From contig NZ_SNYC01000004.1 of assembly GCF_004362715.1 (NCBI RefSeq), positions 744,001 to 808,000 of the forward strand: a stretch of DNA of 64,000 nt. Reading direction: 5' to 3'. The translations under genes were made by a program, and so were the position numbers. Origin of the DNA: Pedobacter metabolipauper. Its GTDB lineage: Bacteria > Bacteroidota > Bacteroidia > Sphingobacteriales > Sphingobacteriaceae. Positions 35,530 through 44,830 of this stretch are shown piece by piece (position 1 is the stretch's first letter; each line of letters opens with the position of its first letter). The notes under the pieces are model-generated. The model had not been told where the DNA came from. It searched no databases and saw only the letters and a list, made by a program, of their open reading frames with translations.

Positions 35530-36587
35530 TCATACTAACCTTCATATTTCTGTTCTTAACAGTCATTTCCATACTGGATGTGGTTAAATGCCCTGTAAAT
35601 CTAAGGGTTCTCCTGTTAATTTTTTCAGGATTAATCCTGGTACTGACGGCCGGCTTACGTTATGGCGACAGGGATTACCTGAATTATATCGAGATCTATG
35701 ATCTGGTAGCTAAACTATTTGTTGACTTTGATGCGGCACTTGTTCATGGTGAACCGGGATACCTGATGCTCAACCGGATTTTTAAGACGATGGGTATAGG
35801 CGTTACCGGTGTATTTCTTTTTATGGCATTTTGCAGTGTTGGCCTTAGCCTTAACTTCTTTAGAAAATATACCCCCTACTTTTTAATCGCATTGCTGATC
35901 TATTTTTCTCATGTATTCCTGCTTCGCGACATGGTGCAGATCAGGGCAGGATTGGCCGCTTCAATTTCCTTATACGCATTGACATATGTTGAAAAGCGAC
36001 GTTTCTGGCCATTTATCATCATCATTTTGCTGGCAGCATCCTTCCATGGGGCAGTACTGGTCATGATACTCGTTTATGTAGCCTATCCATATAGCATCAG
36101 ACATCCTTTAGTGATTAAAATTCTGGTGATTACAGGATTTCTAGCCGGTTTGATATTGAAGGCCAGTTTACTGGAATACCTGATCACCAATGTTTTTAAC
36201 GTTCCTGCATTGGTGCTGTACCTGGCAGAACCGGAGTACTTTGCGTCCCTGGGTCTGCTCAATATCGTATTGCTAAAAAATGTCATCCTCATCCTCTTTC
36301 TGATCTACTATAAAGACGTCATTGCAGAACACGTCCCGCATTTTCAGGTATACTTATTAAGTCTTGCTATAGGTATATTCTGGTTGAGCACGTTTAATAA
36401 TTTTGCAATCCTGGCGGCAAGGGTAGCTACCTATCTTTCAAATGTGGAACATATTTTGCTCCCTGCATTGTTTTTTACAAAGATCAATAAATTCCTGCTC
36501 TGGGGAATTGTAGTGTTGTACTGCATCGTTATGTTTGCAAGCAAGTTCAGTACATTCGCAGATCTAAGCTATATATTTTTAAAATGA
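35526..36587 (+). CDS. EpsG-like polysaccharide polymerase
   Basis: This 353-aa inner-membrane protein has about ten hydrophobic segments. The EpsG-family signature is visible: an early GLRYGDRDYLNYIEIY near 40-55, and LRDMVQIRAGLAASISLYAL near 137-156 after a long hydrophobic stretch. EpsG proteins are Wzy-type polymerases that join repeat units in the periplasm. It overlaps genes on both sides by 4 bp (ATGA). With the flippase and Wzz-like protein, it completes a Wzx/Wzy-type set. Confidence 0.87.
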   Translation: MIILTFIFLFLTVISILDVVKCPVNLRVLLLIFSGLILVLTAGLRYGDRDYLNYIEIYDLVAKLFVDFDAALVHGEPGYLMLNRIFKTMGIGVTGVFLFMAFCSVGLSLNFFRKYTPYFLIALLIYFSHVFLLRDMVQIRAGLAASISLYALTYVEKRRFWPFIIIILLAASFHGAVLVMILVYVAYPYSIRHPLVIKILVITGFLAGLILKASLLEYLITNVFNVPALVLYLAEPEYFASLGLLNIVLLKNVILILFLIYYKDVIAEHVPHFQVYLLSLAIGIFWLSTFNNFAILAARVATYLSNVEHILLPALFFTKINKFLLWGIVVLYCIVMFASKFSTFADLSYIFLK

Positions 36588-37630
36588 ACATTGCATTCAT
36601 ACTACCATCATTATTAAACCATGGACCCATTTTGGTGGCTAAGGATCTTATAGAAGAACTCCTTAAAAATGGCCATTCCTGTAAGGTTTATTATTTTGAT
36701 AAGGAGACGGAGTTACATTTCCCATGCCCGGTTGAAAGGATTTCTTTCTTTAAAAAGATCAGCTTTAATCATTATGATATCATCCATTCCCACCTGTTCA
36801 GGCCAGATGTATACTGTGCATTTCATAGGTCTGCAATAGGCCCGGGTACAAGATTGATTACGACCGTCCATACCGACATCTTCCGGGATCTGAGATCCGC
36901 ATATGGTTTCTTAAAGGGAGTTGTAGCACCCTATATTTGGAAGAGGGCCTGGAAAAAGATGGATACCATAGTCGTTTTGAGCCAGGTAGCAAAAGATAAC
37001 TATAATAAAATAGGATTGACAGACAAGCTGGCAATCATTAACAATGGCCGTAATGTGCCGGAAAGCTATGAAGCAGTTCCGCAAAGCGATTTGGATACGA
37101 TCCTTAAATTCAGGTCCGGCTATACCTTATTGGGCACGGTATCCATAGTTGACAAAAGAAAAGGTCTTGAGCAGGTGCTCCTGGTATTAAGGGATAATCC
37201 AGCATATGCATTCCTCGTTGTTGGGGATGGAATAGAACGCCAAAACCTCGAAAAATTAGCAGAAGATTATGGCGTAGCCAACCGCCTCCTCATGCTGGGG
37301 CGAAGGCCACAGGGGTTCAGGTACATTCCGCTATTTGATCTTTTCCTGATCCCATCCCGTTCAGAAGGAATGCCCCTGGCTTTATTGGAAGCAGCAGCAT
37401 TAAAAACGGCTGCTGTCTGCAGTGACATCCCGGTCTTTAAGGAGATCTTCAGGGATACCGAGGTTTCTTTTTTTCATTTGGACAGCACCGCTTCCCTGCA
37501 GGCAGCCTGTACCTATGGGTTAGCAAATAAAGCTGCCCTGGAACAAAATGCATATGCACGTTATCTTAAAGAATATAATGTAGCTGGAATGGCAGCACAT
37601 TACATTCAGCTTTATCAATCCACAAACTAA
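36584..37630 (+). CDS. Glycosyltransferase, GT4 family
   Basis: This 348-aa GT-B glycosyltransferase starts MNIAFILPSLLNHGPI. It has VVGDGIERQNLEKLA near 212, RLLMLGRRP, and the EX7E motif in SRSEGMPLALLEAAA near 257-271. The core is intact. It overlaps the polymerase by 4 bp and precedes a GT2 gene by 4 bp, within the same operon. Confidence 0.9.
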   Translation: MNIAFILPSLLNHGPILVAKDLIEELLKNGHSCKVYYFDKETELHFPCPVERISFFKKISFNHYDIIHSHLFRPDVYCAFHRSAIGPGTRLITTVHTDIFRDLRSAYGFLKGVVAPYIWKRAWKKMDTIVVLSQVAKDNYNKIGLTDKLAIINNGRNVPESYEAVPQSDLDTILKFRSGYTLLGTVSIVDKRKGLEQVLLVLRDNPAYAFLVVGDGIERQNLEKLAEDYGVANRLLMLGRRPQGFRYIPLFDLFLIPSRSEGMPLALLEAAALKTAAVCSDIPVFKEIFRDTEVSFFHLDSTASLQAACTYGLANKAALEQNAYARYLKEYNVAGMAAHYIQLYQSTN

Positions 37631-37634
37631 TCGT

Positions 37635-38453
37635 ATGGACGTGTTAAGTATATCCATTGTATTATATGAAAACGATAGGGAGGTAGAGAAAACCATCCGG
37701 TCTGTATTAAATGCAAAGATTAACCTTCGGCTCTATCTGATTGATAACTCAAAAACAGATGTATTGAAATACCTCGCGGCAGATGAACGCATCCAATATA
37801 CCTTTAACAACGCAAATATTGGGTACGGTGCAGCACACAATATAGCCATTAAAAAAAGTTTATCCGAAGAAATCCCTTACCATTTGGTGATGAATCCGGA
37901 TATTAACTTTCAGGAAGGTACGCTTGAAAAGATCTATGCATTCATGGAAGAAAATAAAAGTATCGGGAGCCTGATGCCAAAGGTGTATTATGAAGATGGC
38001 AGTATTCAGCGTCTTTGTAAATTGCTGCCAACACCGCTAAACCTGATTGGCCGGCGCTTCATCGGAAATTCAGCATTGGCAAAAAGGAAAAATGAAGAAT
38101 ATGAACTGCATAACTTTAGCTATACACAAATCCTGGATACCCCAAGCCTGTCAGGCTGTTTCATGTTCATTCGAACAGAAGTATTAAAAAAATCAGGGAT
38201 CTTCGATCCGCGTTATTTTATGTACCTGGAAGATTACGACCTTACCCGGCGCATCCACAAAGTATCCAGAACCGTATTTTATCCGGGGGTATCCATTATC
38301 CACGGACATGCACAGGAATCCTATAAGAACGGAACCCTGCTAAAGATTCACATCCGGTCGGCCATTAAATATTTTAATAAATGGGGCTGGTTAATTGATT
38401 CAGAAAGAACTGCATTTAATAAAAAGGTGCTGGAAAAAATTAAAAGGAAATAA
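37635..38453 (+). CDS. Glycosyltransferase, GT2 family
   Basis: This 272-aa GT-A enzyme begins VLSISIVLYENDREVEKTIRSV. It has the metal/donor motif MNPDINF near 93, SGCFMFIRTEVL near 172 and YLEDYDLTRRIHK near 195. It is the last gene before a 184-bp gap holding a weak hairpin and a promoter. The sequence resembles rhamnosyl- or galactosyl-transferases of O-antigen clusters, but the donor cannot be named. Confidence 0.88.
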   Translation: MDVLSISIVLYENDREVEKTIRSVLNAKINLRLYLIDNSKTDVLKYLAADERIQYTFNNANIGYGAAHNIAIKKSLSEEIPYHLVMNPDINFQEGTLEKIYAFMEENKSIGSLMPKVYYEDGSIQRLCKLLPTPLNLIGRRFIGNSALAKRKNEEYELHNFSYTQILDTPSLSGCFMFIRTEVLKKSGIFDPRYFMYLEDYDLTRRIHKVSRTVFYPGVSIIHGHAQESYKNGTLLKIHIRSAIKYFNKWGWLIDSERTAFNKKVLEKIKRK

Positions 38454-38467
38454 ATGTCTTAAATTTT

Positions 38468-38490
38468 AAACAGTTAACTACCCTGTTTTT
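38468..38490 (+). terminator. Weak terminator-like hairpin
   Basis: AAACAG (38468-38473) and CTGTTT (38483-38488) form a 6-bp stem with a 9-nt loop, ending in a run of five T. It lies 15 bp after the last gene of the first polysaccharide operon. The stem is short and AT-rich, so termination may be partial. Confidence 0.35.
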
Positions 38491-38584
38491 ACCGCTTTAA
38501 ATCAAAATAACATTTTAAATTAGTTGTTAATGGGTATTTAAACATAATCCGGTGAACTATGAATAACATGCAGTTAAAAATTTG

Positions 38585-38592
38585 TAGTTTTG
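38585..38592 (+). promoter_or_regulatory. Possible -7 promoter box before the WecA-like gene
   Basis: TAGTTTTG matches TAnnTTTG and lies 45 bp before the start codon of the initiating transferase. No clear TTG is found at the usual upstream spacing. The 184-bp gap supports an independent transcript. Confidence 0.35.
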
Positions 38593-38637
38593 GCTTTATT
38601 CTTGCTTTAACACGGAAATATGATTAAATAATTCTAC

Positions 38638-39804
38638 ATGCCCTTTATATTTATCTTTCTTATCAGCCTGTTGGTGGTGTTGTTCGCTATTCCGTCCATT
38701 ATAACGGTATCATTCCGCAAGCGGTTATTTGACGATCCTTCAGAGAGCAGAAAAGTTCATAAAAGAATTGTTCCCAATTTTGGAGGCATTGCCATATTTA
38801 CCGGTTTTCTGTTCTCCTGCTCTCTTTTTATTCCTGCACATTTACTTCCTGAAGCAAATATCTTAATGGCTGGTGGCCTTATCCTGTTTATGATTGGTTT
38901 AAAGGACGATCTGATCGGCGTAAATCCCGGGATGAAGTTTGCTGCACAGTTTTTATCCGCATTGATCATTGCTATGGTTGCCAACATCAGGATCTCAGAT
39001 CTTCATGGTATTCTTGGAATCTACGATATGCCTTATTACGCAAGTATTTCGCTAACGGCTATATTTATTGTTGGAGTAGTAAACGCTTTTAATCTTATTG
39101 ATGGTATAGATGGCCTTGCAGGTTCTCTGGGGATCATTTTTAGCTTATTTTATGCGGTATTGTTCTACAATGCAGGCGAACTGGGCTGGTCTTACTTATC
39201 CATTGCATTAACAGGTGCATTAATAGGGTTTCTGTTCTTTAACTTTACACCCGCAAAGATCTTTATGGGTGATTCAGGCTCACTTTTATTGGGCTTTGTA
39301 GCAGCAGTATTGAGTATTAAATTTATAGAAGTAAGTTCATTACACGATGTTAAGGTAAGTGCCATACATATCCCTAATGGAATTGCACTGATATTTTCTG
39401 TGCTCATCATTCCAATATTTGATACGCTAAGGGTATTTACATTAAGGATCATCAGAAAGACCTCACCATTTAAGGCAGATAGCAATCACCTGCACCATCG
39501 GTTGCTGTTTTTAGGCATGAGTCATATCCAGGCCACATTGGTATTGTCAGTAGTAAACGTGATGTTCATTATCATGGCCTTATCGCTCCAGGATATGGAT
39601 GGAACACAGCTGATCAGTTTAATGGCATTGACGGTGTTAACCATGAATGGTTTATTATCCCTTCATATTGATAGGTATAAGAAATCGTTGCTATCCAGAG
39701 AAACCATACCAACATTACCTGTACTTAATAAAGAACATATAGAGCCTGCATTCAATAAAGAACGTTTTGCGCAGGAAGTGCTCAATAAGATCACAGAAAA
39801 TTAA
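38638..39804 (+). CDS. WecA/MraY-like undecaprenyl-phosphate sugar-1-phosphate transferase
   Basis: This 388-aa polytopic enzyme transfers a HexNAc-1-phosphate to undecaprenyl phosphate and so starts lipid-linked glycan synthesis. Conserved loops are present: KVHKRIVPNFGGIAI near 39-53, GLKDDLIG near 87-94 with the catalytic aspartates, NAFNLIDGIDGLAG near 150-163, FMGDSGSLLLGF near 210-221, and the HLHHRL histidine motif near 283-288. About eleven membrane helices can be traced. It is likely the initiating enzyme for at least one of the two polysaccharides here. The 60-residue C-terminal tail after the last helix is longer than in E. coli WecA. Confidence 0.92.
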   Translation: MPFIFIFLISLLVVLFAIPSIITVSFRKRLFDDPSESRKVHKRIVPNFGGIAIFTGFLFSCSLFIPAHLLPEANILMAGGLILFMIGLKDDLIGVNPGMKFAAQFLSALIIAMVANIRISDLHGILGIYDMPYYASISLTAIFIVGVVNAFNLIDGIDGLAGSLGIIFSLFYAVLFYNAGELGWSYLSIALTGALIGFLFFNFTPAKIFMGDSGSLLLGFVAAVLSIKFIEVSSLHDVKVSAIHIPNGIALIFSVLIIPIFDTLRVFTLRIIRKTSPFKADSNHLHHRLLFLGMSHIQATLVLSVVNVMFIIMALSLQDMDGTQLISLMALTVLTMNGLLSLHIDRYKKSLLSRETIPTLPVLNKEHIEPAFNKERFAQEVLNKITEN

Positions 39805-39818
39805 TAGGAACACACCAA

Positions 39819-41447
39819 ATGGTTTTACTGCTTAAAGGCAAACCCGCTCTATATCTTAAACTTCTCGTTTTACTGGTAATTATCAGCACCAGTCAGGGGT
39901 ATACCCAGTCTCAGCTTTTTCCCTTAGGAAAAGATCTGCAGCTAAAACTTGGAAGAAGCATCTATTTCGATAGTTTAAGAAGAAATCATGCCTCATTACA
40001 AAGTTATTTTACATCAGAAATAGGATCTGACAGTTTAAGTCAGGACAGTTTACTCAAATCTTTGTATCCGGAACGAAAAGCCTGGCAGCGTAAGAACTGG
40101 ATCTTCAGAAAATTGTTTACAGAGCACCTGATTGAAGTGGTAAATCCGGATTATACCTTTAATCTTGATTTTATACCAGACTTTCAGATCGGTAAACAAG
40201 GAGACAACAACCTCTGGTTAAATACACGGGGAATAGAGCTAAGCGGAACCATAGGAAAGCAGTTTGCATTTACCAGCTATTTTTATGAAAATCAGGGTCA
40301 ATTTGCAGATTATTATACAGCATATAGTTTTACCAATCGCGTAGTACCCGGACAGGGCAGGGTTAGGGCGTATGGAGATACAGGATTAGATTATAATTAT
40401 TCCGGAGGATCAATCTCCTATACGCCATCAAAGTATGTGAACTTCCAGCTTGGATACGATAAGAATTTTATTGGAGATGGGTACCGCTCATTGCTGTTGT
40501 CAGACAATGCATTTAACTACCCTTTTGTAAAAGTAACCGCAACACTTGGCCAGGTACGTTTTATGGCAATGTATGCCCAGTTTATGGACATCTACGAAGA
40601 CCGTGGTCATGAAGAGCTGGGTCTGGATTCACCCTACCCAAAAAAGTATGGAATTTTCCATTACCTCAGCTGGAACGCAACCAGGCGGTTAAGTCTTGGT
40701 TTTTATGAGAATGTAATGTGGTACCGCAGGGTATTTGAATTTGGTTACATCCCGCCCCTGGTATTTTCCCGTCCAACAGAATTTGCAAACGGATCACCAG
40801 ACAAGGTGGTGATGGGATTAAACGGAAGCTATAAGATTGCCGATAGGTATGTTGCTTACGGGCAGTTTATCCTGAATGAGTTTAGCGTGTCAGATCTGTT
40901 TGCAGGTAATGGCAGCTGGAAAAATAAATATGGAATGCAGGGAGGTATAAAGGGTTTTGATATTTTTAAGGTAAGCGGTTTAAATGCACAGCTGGAAATG
41001 AACCGGGTAAGGCCGTATACGTATTCAGCGCTGGAACACTTTAAAAATTATGGGCATTATAACCAGCCATTGGCACATCCCTATGGGGCTAACTTTAAGG
41101 AATACCTGGCAATCGCCGGTTACCGTTACCATAATTTCGACCTCCGGGTCCAGCTTACAGCTGCAACCTATGGCTTAGATGTTAACGGGTTAAATTATGG
41201 AAAAAATATTTATCTTCCATATGACACCAGGGTATCCGATGAAGGCAATTTCATTGGTCAGGGCTTAAAAACCAACCTGTTGTTTGCAGATGTAAAGCTG
41301 GCCTACATCTTAAATCCTAAAAACAACCTCCGTATTGAGCTGGGTTATGCCCATCGCAATGAAAAGAACAGCTTGAAAAATGATACCCAGCAAATCGTTA
41401 ACATCGGTTTAAAGGCCTCATTCAGGAACCTGTATTCAGATTTTTAA
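39819..41447 (+). CDS. Outer-membrane beta-barrel protein, RemB/Wzi-like
   Basis: This 542-aa protein has an N-terminal signal (LYLKLLVLLVIISTSQGYTQ) after a short basic stretch. It has many amphipathic strands, for example NLWLNTRGIELSGTIGKQFAF and KYVNFQLGYDKNFIGDGYRSLLLSDN. The latter resembles Bacteroidota outer-membrane proteins annotated as RemB, linked to gliding and surface polysaccharide. I cannot confirm that family without a search. It lies 14 bp after the WecA-like gene, so is probably co-transcribed with it. A role in binding or anchoring the polysaccharide at the surface fits the context. Confidence 0.75.
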   Translation: MVLLLKGKPALYLKLLVLLVIISTSQGYTQSQLFPLGKDLQLKLGRSIYFDSLRRNHASLQSYFTSEIGSDSLSQDSLLKSLYPERKAWQRKNWIFRKLFTEHLIEVVNPDYTFNLDFIPDFQIGKQGDNNLWLNTRGIELSGTIGKQFAFTSYFYENQGQFADYYTAYSFTNRVVPGQGRVRAYGDTGLDYNYSGGSISYTPSKYVNFQLGYDKNFIGDGYRSLLLSDNAFNYPFVKVTATLGQVRFMAMYAQFMDIYEDRGHEELGLDSPYPKKYGIFHYLSWNATRRLSLGFYENVMWYRRVFEFGYIPPLVFSRPTEFANGSPDKVVMGLNGSYKIADRYVAYGQFILNEFSVSDLFAGNGSWKNKYGMQGGIKGFDIFKVSGLNAQLEMNRVRPYTYSALEHFKNYGHYNQPLAHPYGANFKEYLAIAGYRYHNFDLRVQLTAATYGLDVNGLNYGKNIYLPYDTRVSDEGNFIGQGLKTNLLFADVKLAYILNPKNNLRIELGYAHRNEKNSLKNDTQQIVNIGLKASFRNLYSDF

Positions 41448-41510
41448 GTACGGCCAACTATATTTTATTTAACTTAGCGCAGTATAAGTGTTGAAAAAAA
41501 TACCCCTGAT

Positions 41511-43148
41511 ATGAAAATAAAGGTACTTTGCCTGTTCTTCCTCTTAATCTGTTTAAAAAGCGTTGTATCTGCGCAAACAATGCCAGTAGGCATGCTTGGC
41601 GGTCTGGAAGATGTGTACCGTAAGGACCAGCTTCTGGGGCTCGATTCCTTGAAGAGCTCTTTTATGATCCGCCCATTATACATTCATGATGGTAATCCCT
41701 ATTCTTTAAGAAAGCTGTTGTTTAGCTCCGATAAACTAAAGGCGAAAATATACCTGCTGCCGATCGCACTGCAGATGCAGCAAACCAATCTGCCATCCAG
41801 CATGAACGATGGAGCAATGATCGCATCAAGAGGTTTTCAAAGCCTTGTAAGTGCTGGTTTCTTTGCAAGCATAGGTCCCTTATCCGTTCAGGTAAGGCCA
41901 GAATATGTATATGCAGAAAATAAAGACTATAGAACATTACTGGAAACCAATAATGCCCCGGATTTTACCAGCTCATACCGCGAATTCAGAAGAAGTATAG
42001 ACCTTCCGGAGCGTTTTGGAGAAGGATCTTATAAAAAGTTTAACCTGGGTCAAAGCAGTGTACGCTTAAATGCAGCAGGCTTCTCCATAGGTCTGTCCAA
42101 TGAAAATCTGTGGTGGGGACCGGGAATGCGTAATTCTTTAGTGATGAGCAATAACGCACCGGGCTTTTTACATTATACCTTCAATACCGTTAAACCATTA
42201 CAAACCTATATCGGAAGTTTTGAAACACAGCTGATTCATGGAACCTTAAAATCATCAGGTGTAGAGATTCCCGCAAGTCTGGGCCTCGAACCCAAACCAG
42301 ATATAGACCGCAACATCAGCGGCATCGCTTTAACCTATCAGCCCAAATGGGCCCCGGGATTGTATGTCGGGTTTGACCGTACTTCATCAGATTATAAAAC
42401 AGATACCACACTGGCAAGACCTCCTGCAGGCAGGTATAATGCCAACCTGGATATTGGTACACACCGTGACAATTATACCTCTTATTATATCCGCTGGGTA
42501 ATGCCAGAATCCAGGGCAGAGATCTATGTGCAATATGGGGTTAAGAAGTATACGTTTGAACTTCCAGGTAAAAATGCTGAAGATCCGGCCATTCCGGGAT
42601 CAGATTTCTTAAGGGCATATGTTGCGGGATTTTCAAAATTGGTAGCACTTAACTGGGGCCAGGATCAATTTATCCGTGTTGGGCTAGAAATTACAGAAAT
42701 GGGTAATAAAAATCCAAGAAGTCTATGGCCGGCACCAACCTGGTATAACAATTTCCAGATCACACAAGGTTATACCAATAAAGGACAGTTGCTCGGTGCA
42801 GTAGTCGGACCAGGCGGTAATATGCAGAGCATTGACGTAGCCTGGGTAAAAGGATTTAAACGGATTGGCCTGCAGATAGACCGTATGGTGCATAATAACG
42901 ATATGTTCTATACCATGAACCCTTATACAGCAGATATGAGAAGGCATTGGGTCGATATTCTAATGGGGGCAAGGATAGACTGGGATTATAAGAACTTTGT
43001 GTTTAACAGTCAGTTTACTTACCAGCGTTCATTAAACTACCAGTGGACGTTTGAACGCCCTACACCTCAGTATACTGAGTTTTGGGATTGGGATAAACAG
43101 GACGTAGGAAACCTCGATGTTAAATTGGGTATCATGTACCGTTTTTAA
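41511..43148 (+). CDS. Capsule-assembly Wzi-family outer-membrane protein
   Basis: This 545-aa protein has a signal peptide (MKIKVLCLFFLLICLKSVVSAQ). Shared Wzi-type segments are MNDGAMIASRGFQSLVSAG near 100, VQVRPEYVYAENKDYRTLLE near 125, LPERFGEGSYKKFNLGQSSVRLN near 160-185 and LSNENLWWGPGMRNSLVMSNNAPGF near 195-220. The NENLWWGPG segment is characteristic of the family. Wzi proteins bind capsular polysaccharide at the outer membrane and hold it on the cell. A closely similar paralogue follows 11 bp downstream. Confidence 0.88.
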   Translation: MKIKVLCLFFLLICLKSVVSAQTMPVGMLGGLEDVYRKDQLLGLDSLKSSFMIRPLYIHDGNPYSLRKLLFSSDKLKAKIYLLPIALQMQQTNLPSSMNDGAMIASRGFQSLVSAGFFASIGPLSVQVRPEYVYAENKDYRTLLETNNAPDFTSSYREFRRSIDLPERFGEGSYKKFNLGQSSVRLNAAGFSIGLSNENLWWGPGMRNSLVMSNNAPGFLHYTFNTVKPLQTYIGSFETQLIHGTLKSSGVEIPASLGLEPKPDIDRNISGIALTYQPKWAPGLYVGFDRTSSDYKTDTTLARPPAGRYNANLDIGTHRDNYTSYYIRWVMPESRAEIYVQYGVKKYTFELPGKNAEDPAIPGSDFLRAYVAGFSKLVALNWGQDQFIRVGLEITEMGNKNPRSLWPAPTWYNNFQITQGYTNKGQLLGAVVGPGGNMQSIDVAWVKGFKRIGLQIDRMVHNNDMFYTMNPYTADMRRHWVDILMGARIDWDYKNFVFNSQFTYQRSLNYQWTFERPTPQYTEFWDWDKQDVGNLDVKLGIMYRF

Positions 43149-43159
43149 GCAACCAGAAA

Positions 43160-44782
43160 ATGACCATTAAAATATCAGCATATCTGGTTCCGCTTTGTTT
43201 ATTCATGTTCTTTGCCCCTGCAAAGGCACAGACGGTTCCGGTTGGCTTATTGGACAATTCAGACGATTACTTTCGCCGGCAGCAGCTTTTAGGAAAGGAT
43301 AGTTCGTCTTTTATGATCAGGCCCATAACGAATGCCGCAGGAACAGGTTTAAATAAAGAAGTCTGGAGCAATGCCAATAAAAAGATTGTCCTGTATGCAC
43401 TACCCGTACTGCTGCAGCAGCAATACAATACCGATCATCCGTATGGAATGAACGATGGTGCCATGATTCAGGCAAGGGGATACCAGACCTTGTTCTCTGC
43501 AGGGATAGCAGCTAAAATTGGCCCGCTAACCATTCAGTTCAGACCAGAATATGTTTATGCAGAGAATAAAGATTTTAGGACCATACTGGAAGCACCCAAT
43601 AGTTCAAATATTAAAGAGCTGAACAGAGCACTGATAAATACCATTGACCTTCCGGAACGTTTTGGAAACCAAAGCTATTCGAAATTAAATTTAGGACAAA
43701 GCAGCATTCGCTTAAATGCAGGCCCGGTCTCAGCTGGTCTTTCAAATGAAAATTTATGGTGGGGCCCGGGAACAAGAAACTCCCTGTTAATGACCAACAA
43801 CGCCTCCGGTTTTAAGCACTTTACGCTGAATACAGCAAGACCGGTCAAAACACTTTTGGGATCTTTTGAAGCACAGTTAATAGGAGGTAAACTGGAGGCA
43901 TCCGGTATTGATCCTGAATTTACAGGATACCGCCCTAAACCGGTCGGTTGGCGTTATATCTCCGGAATTGTGGCAACCTACCAGCCAAAATGGATCCCTG
44001 GACTTTTCCTTGGATTCGACCGGAGTTTTATTATATACAGGTTTCAGATGGGGAATGGCTTTGACGACTATTTTCCGGTTTTTTCAGGAATTACCAAAAA
44101 TAGTTTCAACGTGGAAGGTGGAGGTCCTGATGAAGAAGATACAAAGACACGTGATCAGAGAATTTCCCTTTTTGCAAGGTATGTGCTGCCTGAGACCGGT
44201 GCTGAGGTTTATTTTCAATATGGAAGGGAAGACCATTCTAAAAACTTAAGAGATGTAATTACGGAACCTGAACATACCAGGGCATACATCGCCGGATTCA
44301 GAAAATTGATTAAATTAGTCAGGGAGGATGAGTATATACAAGTAGGGTTTGAGTTGACCAAAATGGAGAGTGCATCTAATCAACCCCTTAGAAGGCAAGG
44401 TTATTGGTACCGTCACAGCCAGGTGAGGGATGGATATACACAGCAAGGTCAGGTTCTTGGTGCAGGTATTGGTCCTGGAAGCAATTTGCAAACACTGGAG
44501 ATTAACTGGGTAAAAGGCTGGAATAGGATTGGAATACGCGCAGAACATTATGAAAATAATTACTCGTTATATGATGCCGATCTGGCCAGTACGAAAGCGC
44601 AAAGAAATCCCTGGTCTGATTTCGGGCTTACTGCAAATTACGATAAAGCATATGAAAAGTTCTTATTTAATGCGCAACTCACCTATATCAAATCTAATAA
44701 TTACCAATGGGTTCTGCCTGAAAACGGTAATGAAAACGCTAATAATCTGCAATTAAGAGTGGGAATCTTATACCGCTGGTAA
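43160..44782 (+). CDS. Second capsule-assembly Wzi-family protein (tandem paralogue)
   Basis: This 540-aa protein has a signal peptide (MTIKISAYLVPLCLFMFFAPAKAQ) and the same landmarks as its neighbour: MNDGAMIQARGYQTLFSAG, RPEYVYAENKDFRTILE, LPERFGNQSYSKLNLGQSSIRLN and LSNENLWWGPGTRNSLLMTNNASGF. The two genes are clearly duplicates that have since diverged, most in the loops between strands. Two copies next to two export systems may mean one per polysaccharide. A promoter for the next operon lies just after its stop. Confidence 0.88.
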   Translation: MTIKISAYLVPLCLFMFFAPAKAQTVPVGLLDNSDDYFRRQQLLGKDSSSFMIRPITNAAGTGLNKEVWSNANKKIVLYALPVLLQQQYNTDHPYGMNDGAMIQARGYQTLFSAGIAAKIGPLTIQFRPEYVYAENKDFRTILEAPNSSNIKELNRALINTIDLPERFGNQSYSKLNLGQSSIRLNAGPVSAGLSNENLWWGPGTRNSLLMTNNASGFKHFTLNTARPVKTLLGSFEAQLIGGKLEASGIDPEFTGYRPKPVGWRYISGIVATYQPKWIPGLFLGFDRSFIIYRFQMGNGFDDYFPVFSGITKNSFNVEGGGPDEEDTKTRDQRISLFARYVLPETGAEVYFQYGREDHSKNLRDVITEPEHTRAYIAGFRKLIKLVREDEYIQVGFELTKMESASNQPLRRQGYWYRHSQVRDGYTQQGQVLGAGIGPGSNLQTLEINWVKGWNRIGIRAEHYENNYSLYDADLASTKAQRNPWSDFGLTANYDKAYEKFLFNAQLTYIKSNNYQWVLPENGNENANNLQLRVGILYRW

Positions 44783-44792
44783 TAAATTATAG

Positions 44793-44800
44793 TATATTTG
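44793..44800 (+). promoter_or_regulatory. Possible -7 promoter box of the second export operon
   Basis: TATATTTG matches the TAnnTTTG consensus and lies 30 bp before the Wza-like start. No good TTG is seen at the expected -33 distance. The position between a finished Wzi gene and a new functional block supports a promoter here. Confidence 0.45.
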
Positions 44801-44830
44801 CTACATTAAAAAAATTGCATCTTCTTTCCT

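Noticed and set aside
43908..44249. 113-codon frame in another forward phase of the second Wzi gene
   Set aside because: The Wzi frame continues intact through this region with conserved segments, so the extra frame is chance.
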